This document shows positions 35,155-42,664 of a DNA stretch of 64,000 nt, one piece after another. The stretch is from Peribacillus sp. FSL P2-0133 (GTDB lineage Bacteria > Bacillota > Bacilli > Bacillales > DSM-1321), in contig NZ_CP150254.1 of NCBI RefSeq assembly GCF_037975445.1, positions 5,516,001 through 5,580,000 of the forward strand, read 5' to 3'. A program made the translations under genes and the position numbers. How positions within the stretch are numbered: the first letter of the stretch is position 1; every line of letters starts with the position of its first letter. Under the pieces are notes generated by a model. That model saw nothing but the letters and a program-made list of their open reading frames with translations. It was not told the origin of the DNA and ran no database searches.

Positions 35155-37224
35155 TCATTTCTTTACATGTTTTTTTAATACATAACCAATTTGGCTTCCC
35201 TTTTTCACTTTATACCATTCATCTTGTTGAGCTAGGATTGTTACGGCTTGGTCCCTGTATAGTTTCCCGACCGTTTCAGAAGATGCATTTTTATTTTCTT
35301 TAATATATAATTCGCTTGCTGTCACTATTCCCGGGGTCTTCCTAATGGAGACTTTCGTTGAAATGGATTTCTGATTGTCACTCTTATCCTTAGCGGAGAT
35401 TGTCACCGTATACATCCCGTTGGATATATTTTTGAAATCCCAGGTTGCCGATTGGCTGCCTTTATGGAACTGCCTTTCAGAAAGGATGCCAACAACCTTA
35501 CCTTTACTGTTTTTAATTTCCACTGTTACATTAGCGTTTTCATTAATTGTATAGGTTATGTTCGCTTTCTCGGTACTATAATCACCCGATGTATTGACAT
35601 CGGTTATTTTCGGTGCCGACGTATCTTTACTGATCTTAATCGCCATTGTGGCCAAACCTTCATTCCCGCTTCGGTCCATTGCTGATATTTCTGCTTCATA
35701 TGTACCGTTACTTACCGCTTTTGTGTTCCAGATTGCAGAATGGGTACCCTTTTTCATTGTTTGGTCACGGACTGGGGTAGCTAAGGCTTTCCCTTTACTA
35801 TCTTTAATCGTGAGTGTTACCACAGCATCTTCTTTTAGGGAGTATGTGATTCCAACCTCATCATTTAAATGATCCGTCTCCGCTTTCATGTTTACTGAAT
35901 TCGGTTCCGCCTTTACGACAGGTTCCGTTTTAGATCCAGCACCTGGTCCATATTCCTTTTCTATAGTTGTGTCAGGATAATAAAACCACAAAATCTCTTG
36001 ATATGATTGGCCTGCTTCCGCTCTGTTTTTCGCTCCAAACTGACTTAGTCCGACACCATGCCCATATCCTGATCCTTCAATAGAGATTTTGGAAGGATTG
36101 GTAGATGAATGGTCAACCAAATAGCTTTTCATCACCTCTTGCCCCACCATGCCCCTGATTTTGGAAGCCGCTACATTAGTAAGCTTAACCGTTTGCTGCA
36201 AAAGTTTCCCCCTGTCATCAACGAGATCTCTTACATAGAAATTCAGTTGGATGGAGCCTTTCGTTACACGGCCTCCCGTTTTTTCATCTGTAAATGTTAA
36301 CAAGGGAATCTCCGTTATTTTAATATCTTTATTCGCATATCCATTATTCTTCAGCCAAACCTTCAGCTTCGGCACAACCGTTTTATCTTTTTCCTCTACA
36401 CTTGCCCACCATTCTTCCGGTTTAGATAAATCCATTTTTGACAGGTCGATTTGCTGCTTGTCCAGCATTATCTCCCAATTGGTTTTCGAATCATAGAGAT
36501 CTTCTTTTATAGATAAATATCCAAGGGGGTTGCCACTTGTCCAAACATTTGAATTCGATTCGGTCATTCCTCCATTGCTTGAGGAAAAGAACGCTTCGAT
36601 TATTTCGCCATCATGTTTGATTACCATGCCCTTTGTCTGTTCAATGGCTGAATTAGTTCGATAGTGACCGGCTGCCCCGCCATATACTTGGTAAGAAACC
36701 GTATCATCAATTATTGCGGATTGATGGCGAAGTGCATAAGTCCGGGCGGCAATCGCCTGTGCCTTTAAGGCCTCGGCATGCCATAGAGCGGGCATCTCCA
36801 ATGGGACAACGCCCTTCAGATAATCTTCCATGTAAACATGATTGATTGGCCGGATGTAACCGTCCTCCGCTGTAAATGAAAATGAGCCAAGATACGGACG
36901 GCCGTTTATGGACAATGAAGCATCAGGTTTAACTGGCATAACCTTAAAGGAAGCATAAGATCCCGTTTTCTTAAAACCTTTGTATACAGCAAGTTTACCC
37001 GACTCCACTTTCAAAGTCAGATTTTCCCCCGCCTTAATGAATATCTCTCCCCCTGAAGTACTGTAGTCCCCGGTTGCCTTTATTTTGACGCTGGTTCTAT
37101 TCCCCAAATAATTCTTCAGTTTCACTTCCATCGTTGTATTCTCTTCCGCTGCCGTTGTTTCATGAGAAGGAAATGCAAAAAAAATGATAAAGAAAGCGAT
37201 AAACAAATACCTTAAACTTCTCAT
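35155..37224 (-). CDS. SpoIID/LytB-domain protein with Ig-like and SH3 domains
   Basis: Exported 689-aa protein of the SpoIID/LytB group, whose members modify peptidoglycan as lytic transglycosylases (SpoIID) or stimulate an amidase (LytB). A signal peptide (1 to about 26, ending TTAAE) is followed by the SpoIID domain (about 125-420: LKGVVPLEMPALWHAEALKA, EAFFSSSNGGMTESNSNVW, GYGHGVGLSQFGA). Then come two FlgD-type Ig repeats (about 445-535 and 540-625), each with W(N/D)..(V/I)SNG(T/M)Y, and a C-terminal SH3_3 domain (about 630-689). The tail domains probably bind the cell wall. The start ATG follows GAGGATG. Confidence 0.87.
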   Translation of the reverse strand: MRSLRYLFIAFFIIFFAFPSHETTAAEENTTMEVKLKNYLGNRTSVKIKATGDYSTSGGEIFIKAGENLTLKVESGKLAVYKGFKKTGSYASFKVMPVKPDASLSINGRPYLGSFSFTAEDGYIRPINHVYMEDYLKGVVPLEMPALWHAEALKAQAIAARTYALRHQSAIIDDTVSYQVYGGAAGHYRTNSAIEQTKGMVIKHDGEIIEAFFSSSNGGMTESNSNVWTSGNPLGYLSIKEDLYDSKTNWEIMLDKQQIDLSKMDLSKPEEWWASVEEKDKTVVPKLKVWLKNNGYANKDIKITEIPLLTFTDEKTGGRVTKGSIQLNFYVRDLVDDRGKLLQQTVKLTNVAASKIRGMVGQEVMKSYLVDHSSTNPSKISIEGSGYGHGVGLSQFGAKNRAEAGQSYQEILWFYYPDTTIEKEYGPGAGSKTEPVVKAEPNSVNMKAETDHLNDEVGITYSLKEDAVVTLTIKDSKGKALATPVRDQTMKKGTHSAIWNTKAVSNGTYEAEISAMDRSGNEGLATMAIKISKDTSAPKITDVNTSGDYSTEKANITYTINENANVTVEIKNSKGKVVGILSERQFHKGSQSATWDFKNISNGMYTVTISAKDKSDNQKSISTKVSIRKTPGIVTASELYIKENKNASSETVGKLYRDQAVTILAQQDEWYKVKKGSQIGYVLKKHVKK

Positions 37225-37315
37225 TGCTTTTCATCCTCATTCCTATTCTATTTATCTTTCAAAGAATTTTGAATTAATCCTGTTCAATCCATTGGCATGG
37301 ATAACGGCCTGGAAG

Positions 37316-37474
37316 ATGTCACAGCTGCAGAAACCCCTGATGGATTTCAGGACCACCTGGATCGCGGGCTTACTTGCAGGTACTCTTTTTACATTCTGTA
37401 TGTACGACTCATTATCCTTCAATTCCAGCTTTATTGTCTTAACAAAATGGAATCCTCAACATGTGAAAAAATAA
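37316..37474 (+). CDS. Possible 52-aa membrane peptide
   Basis: Small plus-strand frame with a plausible transmembrane stretch (TTWIAGLLAGTLFTFCMY) that ends exactly at a strong terminator hairpin (37473-37508). The ribosome site before the ATG is weak (GGAAG only four bases upstream). It is not recognised; the hairpin may only serve the convergent pbpC gene. Treat as a candidate. Confidence 0.22.
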   Translation: MSQLQKPLMDFRTTWIAGLLAGTLFTFCMYDSLSFNSSFIVLTKWNPQHVKK

Positions 37475-37508
37475 AAGCAGGACATGTAAGAAACCATGTC
37501 CTGCTTTT
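37473..37508. terminator. Terminator after the PBP3-like gene
   Basis: Perfect stem AAAAGCAGGACATG / CATGTCCTGCTTTT, symmetrical, about 55 bp beyond the end of the minus-strand PBP gene. Confidence 0.88.
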
Positions 37509-37562
37509 TAATGGTAAATGCTTGCTGCATTTTTACCCATTTCTGATGGATGACTTTTTTCT

Positions 37563-39569
37563 TTACTTCAAATACTTTTTCAACACCGGTTTCATATGAT
37601 CGACAACGACATGGCTGCCGCCTCGTCCTTTTACATCTTCCATCATCCATGCCATGAGAAGTTCCGGGTCTTCTGTGTCCATGGCAACAAACCAGCCATT
37701 TTCTGTTCCGTCAGCATTTTTGGATGCCTTGATTTCGGCAGTTCCCGTTTTGGCAGCGATTTTGATGCCAAGATCATCTATTCCATGTCCGCTTCCCTTA
37801 GGATGTTCCACCACTTGTGTCAGCATCTTGGTGATCTGATTTGCTTGGTCTGCTGATATCGCATTTTCTTTCCATATTTTCTTTTCTGTTTTATCTCCTG
37901 TTATTAACGAAGGTGTCAGGATGTTTCCTTCATTCAAGAAGGCTGAATAGGTCATGGCGAGATGTAGCGTGCTCATTTGGACTTGCGCTTGACCATATCC
38001 GGCATCTGCCAAGCGTCCCTCACTGTCGATCTTACCGATGCTCGATGCTTTGATTGGATAATCGTAATTCAAAGACTCATCAAATCCGAATGCCTTGAGT
38101 CCATTTGTGAATTTTTCCTTTCCAAGCCCCAAAGCTTTTTGGGCAAAGTAAATATTGTCTGAATAAATTAATGCCTTTTCCATATCGATTGGAACACCGG
38201 GGTCCGACACCCTTGTAATGGAATGATCTTTCCATGTCGATTTGGCCCACGTTTTCCCTTGGATATTGATCGACTCTTTCGGATCCACACCATTTTCCAA
38301 AGCGATTGCCGCAGTGATGGCCTTAATGGTTGATCCAGGTGCAAACGTCGAACTGAAGCGGTTCAAAAGTGGTTTTTCCGGGTCTTCTTCAAGCGCTTTT
38401 TGTTCCGCTTTTGTTATCCCGAAAATATATTTATTAGGATCGAATGACGGACTTGAAACAAGTGCAAGCGTTTCGCCTGTCATCGGATCAATTGCCGATG
38501 CCGATCCAGTTTCGTCCTTATATTGCTCGAAGATATCCTTTTGAAGCTCGGCGTCGATGGTCAAGGTAATTGTTTCTCCCTCTTCAGCAGGCTTTTCAGC
38601 AATCACTTTTTCTTCACCATCTTCGGTTTTAATAAAGATTTTACCGCCAGGTTTACCTTTAAGCCGTGCTTCCAACACTTCCTCAAGACCTCGCTTGCCA
38701 ATAACGTCACTTGCGGTATAACCTTTTCCTTTCAATTTCTCCAGATCTTCCGCCGATGCCTCACCGACATATCCAATTAGATGGGCAGTAGCGTCTTTAT
38801 ATGGATATATACGCTCTTCCGTATTATTGACAGATACACCGGCAATGCTCAATAGCTTTTCCAAGGTTGCGGCATTATCATTTGACATTTTCTTGATGGG
38901 CACGAAATAGCTTGGCTTTACCCATGATTGTTTTAATTTCTGATTCACTTCGTCGGTGGACATATTGAGGATTCCAGCGACCTTTTTAACCGTTTCGGAG
39001 TCGTTGGCCATTTTCTCTGGCACGATCCCCACTTCTGCTACCGTTCCATTCATGGCAAGGCCGCGTTCATTTCGATCGACAATTTCACCGCGAATGGCTG
39101 GATACGATTCAACCGATACCTTCTCTCCAGCTTTCAATTGTGGGAATATATAGCTTTCATCCCACTTGATGTACCAATTTTCTTCCTCGCCTTCCCCTTC
39201 CTTGACAAGTGTCGCTTTATGGTCAGAGCTGACAGCACCAGCCATAGTGGACATGTCAACGGTATATGAAAGGCTTACCTTTTCTCCATCTTTATGATTT
39301 TTCTCTTCTTTAGGCTGTTTATAGTCCACCTTTAATTGGTCGGCTTCTATGCCCGTATAGATTTTTTCATAACGGTTCGCAAATTCATCCGCACTGATTT
39401 CTTTCTTTGTCTCAGGTGACAGATACTCGTACATTTTTGCAAAATCTTGTTTATTCCAAAGCTTCGTGTATGCCGCAAAGCGATCTTCAGGACTTGGCTC
39501 ATCCGAGCATCCGGCCAGAAACAATACGCTCATCAACAATAAGCTGGAAACTAAAACTAGTTTCTTCAT
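37563..39569 (-). CDS. pbpC: Class B penicillin-binding protein, PbpC/PBP3 type lipoprotein
   Basis: Peptidoglycan D,D-transpeptidase anchored outside the membrane. 668 aa. Lipobox LFLAGC near residue 21, then an NTF2-like MecA_N domain (about 27-145), a PBP dimerisation domain (about 155-320) and the transpeptidase domain. Active-site motifs are STIK in FAPGSTIKAIT, SDN in LIYSDNIYFAQ and KTG in IAAKTGTAEI. This is the architecture of B. subtilis PbpC and of the low-affinity MecA group, so reduced beta-lactam affinity is possible but not shown. It forms a single-gene unit. Confidence 0.93.
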   Translation of the reverse strand: MKKLVLVSSLLLMSVLFLAGCSDEPSPEDRFAAYTKLWNKQDFAKMYEYLSPETKKEISADEFANRYEKIYTGIEADQLKVDYKQPKEEKNHKDGEKVSLSYTVDMSTMAGAVSSDHKATLVKEGEGEEENWYIKWDESYIFPQLKAGEKVSVESYPAIRGEIVDRNERGLAMNGTVAEVGIVPEKMANDSETVKKVAGILNMSTDEVNQKLKQSWVKPSYFVPIKKMSNDNAATLEKLLSIAGVSVNNTEERIYPYKDATAHLIGYVGEASAEDLEKLKGKGYTASDVIGKRGLEEVLEARLKGKPGGKIFIKTEDGEEKVIAEKPAEEGETITLTIDAELQKDIFEQYKDETGSASAIDPMTGETLALVSSPSFDPNKYIFGITKAEQKALEEDPEKPLLNRFSSTFAPGSTIKAITAAIALENGVDPKESINIQGKTWAKSTWKDHSITRVSDPGVPIDMEKALIYSDNIYFAQKALGLGKEKFTNGLKAFGFDESLNYDYPIKASSIGKIDSEGRLADAGYGQAQVQMSTLHLAMTYSAFLNEGNILTPSLITGDKTEKKIWKENAISADQANQITKMLTQVVEHPKGSGHGIDDLGIKIAAKTGTAEIKASKNADGTENGWFVAMDTEDPELLMAWMMEDVKGRGGSHVVVDHMKPVLKKYLK

Positions 39570-39690
39570 GATTTCCTCCTAATGAATAGTTAGAATGATA
39601 TACCTATAGTTTAGCAAAATATTAGGGGAATGGGGGATTTTGCACGCCGAATTTCTTCATTTTTCTAATTGACCATGTTTTTTCTAAAAC

Positions 39691-39721
39691 AAAAGTCCTG
39701 TACATAGTGTACAGGACTTTT
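39691..39721. terminator. Terminator after the CorA-like gene
   Basis: Perfect stem AAAAGTCCTGTACA / TGTACAGGACTTTT with a three-base loop, four bases beyond the stop of the minus-strand gene. Confidence 0.9.
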
Positions 39722-39724
39722 ATA

Positions 39725-41161
39725 TTAAAGCATTCTTTTTTTTCGGCTTTTTTTCTCTTGCAGCCATTTTTTCAAGAAGAAAAAGCCCAAGATACCCGAA
39801 ATGATTAGACCGCTAGTCGTAACAATGACAGCTACCCACTCGTATAAGGTGTAATTCATGTACGCTTTCCACGGCAATTTCCCTTTCCAATCTTCAATAT
39901 ATAGATTCATTCCGAATATCCCGGAAACAACCGTATAAATCGTTAATATTTGCAAGAGATAATTACTGCTTTTCCCAGACAGTTTATCTTGATTTTGATA
40001 AAGGTAGGAAAGTGTTTCCTTCACTTCTCTGTAGAGAGCGGAAATCCTGAAGGCTTCATCCGTTTTTTTGAATAGCTCCTTACCGATTGCCGTACTATTG
40101 ACTTCAGTGAATAAGTACTTTGCAGAAAACTGAGTGATCATGAAAATCAACTGTTCCGTATCCGATTGATCTTTTTCCACATCTATCTGGGAATGTTCAT
40201 GAGCCAATTTAAGCAGTACGATTTTATAATAGAAGAAAAGCAACACTGTATAAAAATGCTGGCCATACATTTCACTTGCCAGTTCCTGTTCCAATTTACC
40301 TGTCGCTTTCGTGACACAAGCGAAATGATACATGCTAGTTACATAATAGGTTTCCTTGCCCCACCTGTCATATACCCTTTCTTGATAATACTTTTCTATA
40401 TAATCGGGGTTTATTGCGCCAATATATGGCTCACCATCATTGTCATACCCGTTCAGCTCACTGATGCGGAATAAATCATTTTTAGTGATATCACGATTCT
40501 CAGGGAATGCAGTATAGCTGACCACGTACATTCTTTCATCGATGAAGAAGGGCAAACTGCCAAAATAAGTCGGGTTCGCTTGTTCTTCATCCATATATTC
40601 CTCAATCGGCGGCAATAGTTCATTGAAGATGAAATCCCTCACCTGTTCATATTGATTTTCACGACAGCTTACTTTCGTTTTTTCTTCATCATCAGCAATC
40701 GGTTCGAGGATTCGGAATGTATCGCCAAAATAGAGCACATCATCATATGAAAGCCCTTCAGGCAAAGTAATGCGAAGATTCATCATGCCAATATGAAATG
40801 GGCATATGAAGATATCTATAGAGTTAATAATAAATGGGGTATTTAGATAGGGTGATTCGAAGGTACACTCAATATCCAGTTTTTTCGTGAAACGCCGCAA
40901 GCCTTCCTTCTGTTTTGCATTACCCGGAAATAAAATCGGTTCGATGTATGGCATGAAATACTTTTCCAATTTACGGTGAGAAACTTTATGGCCACCGTAA
41001 AATTGATTTTGTTGTTCCATATCTTTCAAGTTCAAAAAAACGAAATTGTCCTCAAACAACTTTTTCACAAACTTTTCAATCATATTTCCTTCAAGCGCAA
41101 ATGGAAAAATGTACTGCTGGAAAGTTCGCTTTGTGGGATCATTCTTTACTTTCGCAACCAT
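39725..41161 (-). CDS. Divergent CorA-like membrane protein with GMN motif
   Basis: 478-aa protein I cannot assign to a named gene. The long soluble N-terminal part (about 1-395) has no motif I recognise. The end has two membrane segments joined by a short loop: LLQILTIYTVVSGIFGMNLY, then a second segment starting at about residue 437. The GMN triplet at the end of the first segment is the signature of CorA/Mrs2 magnesium channels. The start is ATG at 41161, ten bases behind GGAGG; the longer frame from 41197 lacks a ribosome site. A structured RNA with an intrinsic terminator lies 130 bp upstream. A divalent-cation channel or CorA-derived sensor is possible. Confidence 0.62.
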   Translation of the reverse strand: MVAKVKNDPTKRTFQQYIFPFALEGNMIEKFVKKLFEDNFVFLNLKDMEQQNQFYGGHKVSHRKLEKYFMPYIEPILFPGNAKQKEGLRRFTKKLDIECTFESPYLNTPFIINSIDIFICPFHIGMMNLRITLPEGLSYDDVLYFGDTFRILEPIADDEEKTKVSCRENQYEQVRDFIFNELLPPIEEYMDEEQANPTYFGSLPFFIDERMYVVSYTAFPENRDITKNDLFRISELNGYDNDGEPYIGAINPDYIEKYYQERVYDRWGKETYYVTSMYHFACVTKATGKLEQELASEMYGQHFYTVLLFFYYKIVLLKLAHEHSQIDVEKDQSDTEQLIFMITQFSAKYLFTEVNSTAIGKELFKKTDEAFRISALYREVKETLSYLYQNQDKLSGKSSNYLLQILTIYTVVSGIFGMNLYIEDWKGKLPWKAYMNYTLYEWVAVIVTTSGLIISGILGFFFLKKWLQEKKSRKKRML

Positions 41162-41284
41162 AAAATATATTCCTCCGATTAAACCAGCGATAAACATAGG
41201 TTTAATTCATCTGTTTCTTATATTTACCCATGTATATACAAACAAAACGAAACATATTGTAGAAATAAAGTGGACAAATTATCC

Positions 41285-41397
41285 ATATAGAAAAAGATCC
41301 CCCAAGCAAGTGCTCGGGGGCCATCGAAAAGAGTTCTGCAACCCTCTTCACTTTAGGGTACTAGAAACTGATGTTTCTAATGAAAAATCCGATATTC
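41285..41397 (-). ncRNA. Candidate structured leader RNA or sRNA upstream of the CorA-like gene
   Basis: On the minus strand a promoter-like pair (TTATCA at 41425-41430, TAAAAT at 41403-41408, 16-bp spacer, TG extension) predicts a start near 41396. The transcript would contain successive hairpins: TCCGA/TCGGA followed by TTTTT, TAGAAAC/GTTTCTA with an ATCA loop, CCCT/AGGG, and finally a strong intrinsic terminator CCCCCGAGC-ACTT-GCTTGGGGG with T5 (41292-41323). No reading frame is present. It is either an attenuated 5' leader of the CorA-like gene or a free sRNA of about 105 nt. I do not recognise a known riboswitch class. Confidence 0.5.
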
Positions 41398-41630
41398 GGA
41401 CCATTTTAGCATTTATTTAAAGTATGATAAAACACGAAATTCCTCCATATTTAGGCATTACCACTCATTATTATCTAATTAATCCTTATATACAGGGATT
41501 CCCAGAAGAAAATATAACTATAGGAATAATAACGAAAATTTTTTTGTTCATTATTTTTTCCCTTTATCATGAAAATCACGTTTTAACTAATGAGAAATGG
41601 GTAAATAAAAAAAAGCAAAGGAGAGACATC

Positions 41631-41774
41631 ATGAAATCCGATAGCAATAAACAACACTTTAAATTTTTTGAAAGAACAAATAACGCTAAACCAAGTGAAC
41701 GGAAACAAATGAGCGATTTCATCAAAAAGAAGATGAATGCTCAACACTCTCATTTAAATGGTAAAAACTCATGA
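41631..41774 (+). CDS. Small hydrophilic protein of unknown function (47 aa)
   Basis: ATG at 41631 stands behind AAAGGAGAGA, a strong ribosome site, and the frame ends in a terminator hairpin. The 47-aa product is basic and polar (FERTNNAKPSERKQMSDFIK and onward), without membrane segment, signal peptide or cysteine, probably helical in its second half. A longer in-frame reading from 41424 has no ribosome site. Not recognised. Confidence 0.6.
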   Translation: MKSDSNKQHFKFFERTNNAKPSERKQMSDFIKKKMNAQHSHLNGKNS

Positions 41775-41797
41775 CGGGTTGGATGTCATGAGTTTTT
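41762..41797. terminator. Terminator shared by two convergent small genes
   Basis: Stem AAAACTCATGAC / GTCATGAGTTTTT with a nine-base loop; the stop codon of the 47-aa gene is inside the left arm, and the convergent minus-strand gene ends at 41803. Confidence 0.85.
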
Positions 41798-41802
41798 ATC
41801 GT

Positions 41803-42117
41803 TTAAAATGCGATTTCATTTCCCTGAAGGTTGTGCTTTACACATTTCTTGATACCGATTACATTCAAAAAATGTTTAATTTTCTTCATCGAGGTTGCCT
41901 GATATTCATCTACAATGGAAAACTCTCTAATATAAGCGATTTTTTCTTGTATATCTGTATCTATATGATCTTGGCTGTATTCTTTTTGATCTGATTTTTT
42001 GCATGTGTACACCACAGCTTCACCAATATTCCTGGTTGCCTTATCAAAATAAAAAGAAAACACAATGGCACATTCATCATCGTAAAAAGAGGGTTGAACT
42101 TTCATATTAATATCCAT
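41803..42117 (-). CDS. Hypothetical protein (104 aa)
   Basis: Not recognised. Small cytoplasmic-looking protein, acidic and Tyr/Lys rich, with FYDDECAIVFSFYFDKATRN near the start and no membrane segment. A ribosome site (GAGAGGTG) precedes the ATG at 42117. The codon use and good ribosome site support a real gene. It is located next to the peptide/regulator pair but has no evident link to it. Confidence 0.6.
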   Translation of the reverse strand: MDINMKVQPSFYDDECAIVFSFYFDKATRNIGEAVVYTCKKSDQKEYSQDHIDTDIQEKIAYIREFSIVDEYQATSMKKIKHFLNVIGIKKCVKHNLQGNEIAF

Positions 42118-42296
42118 CGTTAAACTTACACCTCTCTCCGTTTTGTTATTTACACTATAACAAAATCATTAAAAGGAAATAGGCGTTACAAACTACGCTC
42201 ACGTTTCTTCCGCACCTAACAAATGGACTTTACACTCCCCATTCATAGATAATTATAACTACAGGAATATGCGTAAAAGAATAATCATTTAATAAT

Positions 42297-42326
42297 AATA
42301 AAAAAACATCTTCTAATGAAGATGCT
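42297..42326 (-). terminator. Terminator of the signalling-peptide gene
   Basis: Minus-strand stem GCATCTTC / GAAGATGT with a four-base loop followed by seven T, about 30 bp after the stop of the peptide gene. Confidence 0.85.
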
Positions 42327-42354
42327 TGAATGATTGATAGGGAAGCTTCAGTAC

Positions 42355-42468
42355 TTATTTATATAAACCTGGAAGTTCTGCGTAAAGGCCTGGTAATTCG
42401 CTTGGGACAATAACAAAAGCAGCGATGATAAGAAAAGATACGACTAATGCTTTAGTACTTTTTTTCAT
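42355..42468 (-). CDS. PapR-like signalling pro-peptide with two tandem pheromone repeats (37 aa)
   Basis: Short gene with a strong ribosome site (AAAAGGAGGA) before ATG at 42468 and its own terminator. Residues 1-22 form a basic-then-hydrophobic export signal (MKKSTKALVVSFLIIAAFVI). The remainder is two copies of a heptapeptide, SELPGLY (23-29) and AELPGLY (30-36), with a final Lys. The pattern [A/S]-[D/E]-L-P-x-x-[F/Y] resembles the active PapR heptapeptides of the B. cereus group (for example ADLPFEF). The gene is divergent from a PlcR-type regulator 196 bp away. It is best explained as an exported, re-imported pheromone. It is too short for automatic gene callers in many settings. Confidence 0.75.
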   Translation of the reverse strand: MKKSTKALVVSFLIIAAFVIVPSELPGLYAELPGLYK

Positions 42469-42500
42469 AGGTCATTCCTCCTTTTCTTTTAAAAAAATAT

Positions 42501-42540
42501 TGGTTAAAATAGAAAATAATTCTATAGTTATATTTAACCA
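42501..42540. promoter_or_regulatory. Nested dyad, probable operator of the peptide gene
   Basis: An outer inverted repeat TGGTTAAA (42501-42508) / TTTAACCA (42533-42540) encloses a 17-bp palindrome ATAGAA-AATAA-TTCTAT (42509-42525). It is 30-70 bp upstream of the peptide start. It is not an exact PlcR box (TATGNAN4TNCATA) but has similar size and AT-rich symmetry. Confidence 0.55.
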
Positions 42541-42585
42541 CACTTCTTAAAACCATAAATTTCGACTAAAGATTCTATTTAAACC

Positions 42586-42600
42586 GTTCAGGACCTGTAC
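42586..42600. promoter_or_regulatory. Second dyad upstream of the PlcR-type regulator gene
   Basis: GTTCAGGACCTGTAC is a 15-bp interrupted palindrome (six of seven arm positions pair), 65 bp before the regulator start. Possible autoregulatory site. Confidence 0.35.
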
Positions 42601-42664
42601 ATACCGCTTTCACCGATTTTTCATGACAAAATATAACTCTAGGCATATTTTAAGGAGAATCAAA

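Noticed and set aside
34604-35158. Long open frames on both strands across the 21-bp repeats (184 aa minus, 168 aa plus)
   Set aside because: They are open only because the repeat length is a multiple of three without stops; no ribosome site, frame changes at the short units, and both strands are equally open.
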